From Solirubrobacteraceae bacterium (lineage in GTDB: Bacteria > Actinomycetota > Thermoleophilia > Solirubrobacterales > Solirubrobacteraceae), in contig JAICJK010000177.1 of assembly GCA_025928415.1 (NCBI GenBank), forward strand, positions 1-5,952: 5,952 nucleotides of DNA. The letters run 5' to 3'. The notes beneath the pieces are model-generated. The model saw only the letters and a program-made list of their open reading frames with translations. It was not told the origin of the DNA and did no database searches. The stretch's first letter is position 1. Each line of letters starts with the position of its first letter. Of this stretch, positions 5,412-5,952 are shown piece after piece. Position numbers and translations under genes: made by a program.

Positions 5412-5952
5412 CAGGCCAGTCCGATCCGCCCCAGCAGGTCGTCCACGCCACCGGGCGCGGGGAGCAGGAGGAACGAGAGCGAGCAGGGCCGGCCCTCGAC
5501 CTGCAGCGCCGAGTCCAGCACGAGCGCGACGTCGACGTCGCCGCGGGCCAGCAGGACGCTGGCGAGGATGGCTCCGAGCATGTCGGAGACGACCTGCGGC
5601 GGCTCGGGCTCCATCTCCATGCCGCACATCTGGGCCAGCGCGTTGATGTAGGAGGTGCCGAGGATGTTGCCGATCTCGCCCAGGGCCGACCGGCCGTGCT
5701 CGTCCTCGGGCGTGAGGCCGAAGACGCCGGTCAGCGAGCGTGCGTCGTCCTCGGGGATGAGCAGCACGACGGCGGCCTCGAGGTCGCCGACGATCGGGAC
5801 GAGGATGCCGTAGCGCTGCTCGTCGGGAGCGCCGGCGACGGCGATCGCCTCGCCGAGGGGCATCGCGGCGGCCATCGGCACGCTGATGTCGACCGGGTGG
5901 CCGAGCAGCTGCGACAGCGCAGCGGCCGCGGTGCCGGAGCCGATGTTGGCCA
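5411..5952 (-). CDS. cheC: CheY-P phosphatase CheC (5' end beyond window)
   Basis: CheC hydrolyses CheY-P and partners CheD. The 179 visible residues lack only a short N-terminus. The first phosphatase motif begins at the window edge: Asn of ANIGSGTAAAALSQLL is visible residue 2, and its proline follows 23 residues later in VDISVP. The Glu three residues before this Asn lies outside. The second motif is complete: Ser88, Glu92 and Asn95 in SALGEIGNILGTS, with Pro118 in EPEPPQ. The protein ends FLLLPAPGGVDDLLGRIGLA. Both sites therefore look active as far as they can be seen, the usual two-site CheC layout. A GTG at 5879-5881 could be mistaken for the start, but the conserved motif continues upstream of it, so the real start lies beyond 5952. 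The stop shares one base with the cheD ATG. Confidence 0.93.
   Translation of the reverse strand, partial: ANIGSGTAAAALSQLLGHPVDISVPMAAAMPLGEAIAVAGAPDEQRYGILVPIVGDLEAAVVLLIPEDDARSLTGVFGLTPEDEHGRSALGEIGNILGTSYINALAQMCGMEMEPEPPQVVSDMLGAILASVLLARGDVDVALVLDSALQVEGRPCSLSFLLLPAPGGVDDLLGRIGLA

Noticed and set aside
3919..5451. 510-codon frame giving FliM a long N-terminal extension
   Set aside because: FliM begins with the canonical CheY-binding peptide at the ATG at 4909-4911. The preceding residues are cheD read out of frame.
3988..5646. Long plus-strand open frame (552 codons) opposite fliM, cheD and cheC
   Set aside because: Its product is Arg/Gly/Ala-rich with no recognisable domain. It lies antisense to three well-supported genes and is the expected by-product of very high third-position GC.
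5411..5881. cheC starting at the GTG at 5879-5881
   Set aside because: The conserved ANIGSGTAAAALSQLL-VDISVP motif continues upstream in the same frame to the window edge, so this codon is internal and the true start lies outside.
1..5952. Possible novel defence, mobile or biosynthetic system hidden in the window
   Set aside because: All sequence outside the 155-base gap is accounted for by recognisable flagellar and chemotaxis genes on one strand. There are no transposase, integrase, tRNA, direct-repeat array or atypical-composition segments.

Overview
This window is a compact, strand-uniform piece of a flagellar motor and chemotaxis gene cluster. Every supported gene lies on the minus strand, so transcription runs from the right end to the left end. 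In transcription order the genes are cheC (5' end cut off by the window), cheD, fliM, a fliY-like gene, cheY, a 155-base intergenic stretch, motA, motB, fliL and fliN (3' end cut off). Composition is very GC-rich (about 70% or more by eye, with nearly all third positions G or C). This explains the many long shadow reading frames on both strands. The GC content, a CheC/CheD/FliY chemotaxis set and a MotA/MotB/FliL block fit a flagellated high-GC Gram-positive, perhaps a soil actinomycete of the Thermoleophilia/Solirubrobacterales kind. That placement is inference from gene content and composition only.

Right half (2697-5952): five genes run head-to-tail, joined by 1- or 4-base overlaps (TGATG, ATGA, GTGA, TGATG), which suggests one translationally coupled operon. 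It encodes the switch (FliM, FliY-like), the response regulator that binds it (CheY), two potential CheY-P phosphatases (CheC, FliY-like) and the receptor deamidase CheD that partners CheC. This is the Bacillus/Thermotoga style of chemotaxis adaptation rather than the CheZ style of E. coli. cheY has a near-perfect Shine-Dalgarno sequence inside the end of the fliY-like gene.

Middle (2542-2696): this is the only real intergenic region. In transcription order it holds a perfect 14-bp GC hairpin without a U-tract (probable terminator or processing site), a GGCGCC-based inverted repeat, and a close match with exact spacing to the sigma-28 (FliA/SigD/WhiG) flagellar promoter consensus. motA's own Shine-Dalgarno follows.

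Left half (1-2541): the stator genes motA and motB, the stator-associated fliL, and a second SpoA-domain protein, fliN, form the next transcription unit. FliN carries an Ala/Pro-rich C-terminal tail that runs off the window. The encoded proteins would build the C-ring (FliM, FliN, FliY-like), the torque-generating stator (MotA/MotB/FliL) and the CheY-P signal input and termination machinery.

I see no mobile element, CRISPR array, tRNA or rRNA, and no obviously undescribed system. The points worth checking are the sigma-28-like promoter, the single-site FliY-like phosphatase beside a separate FliN, a substituted triad residue in CheD, and the FliN tail.
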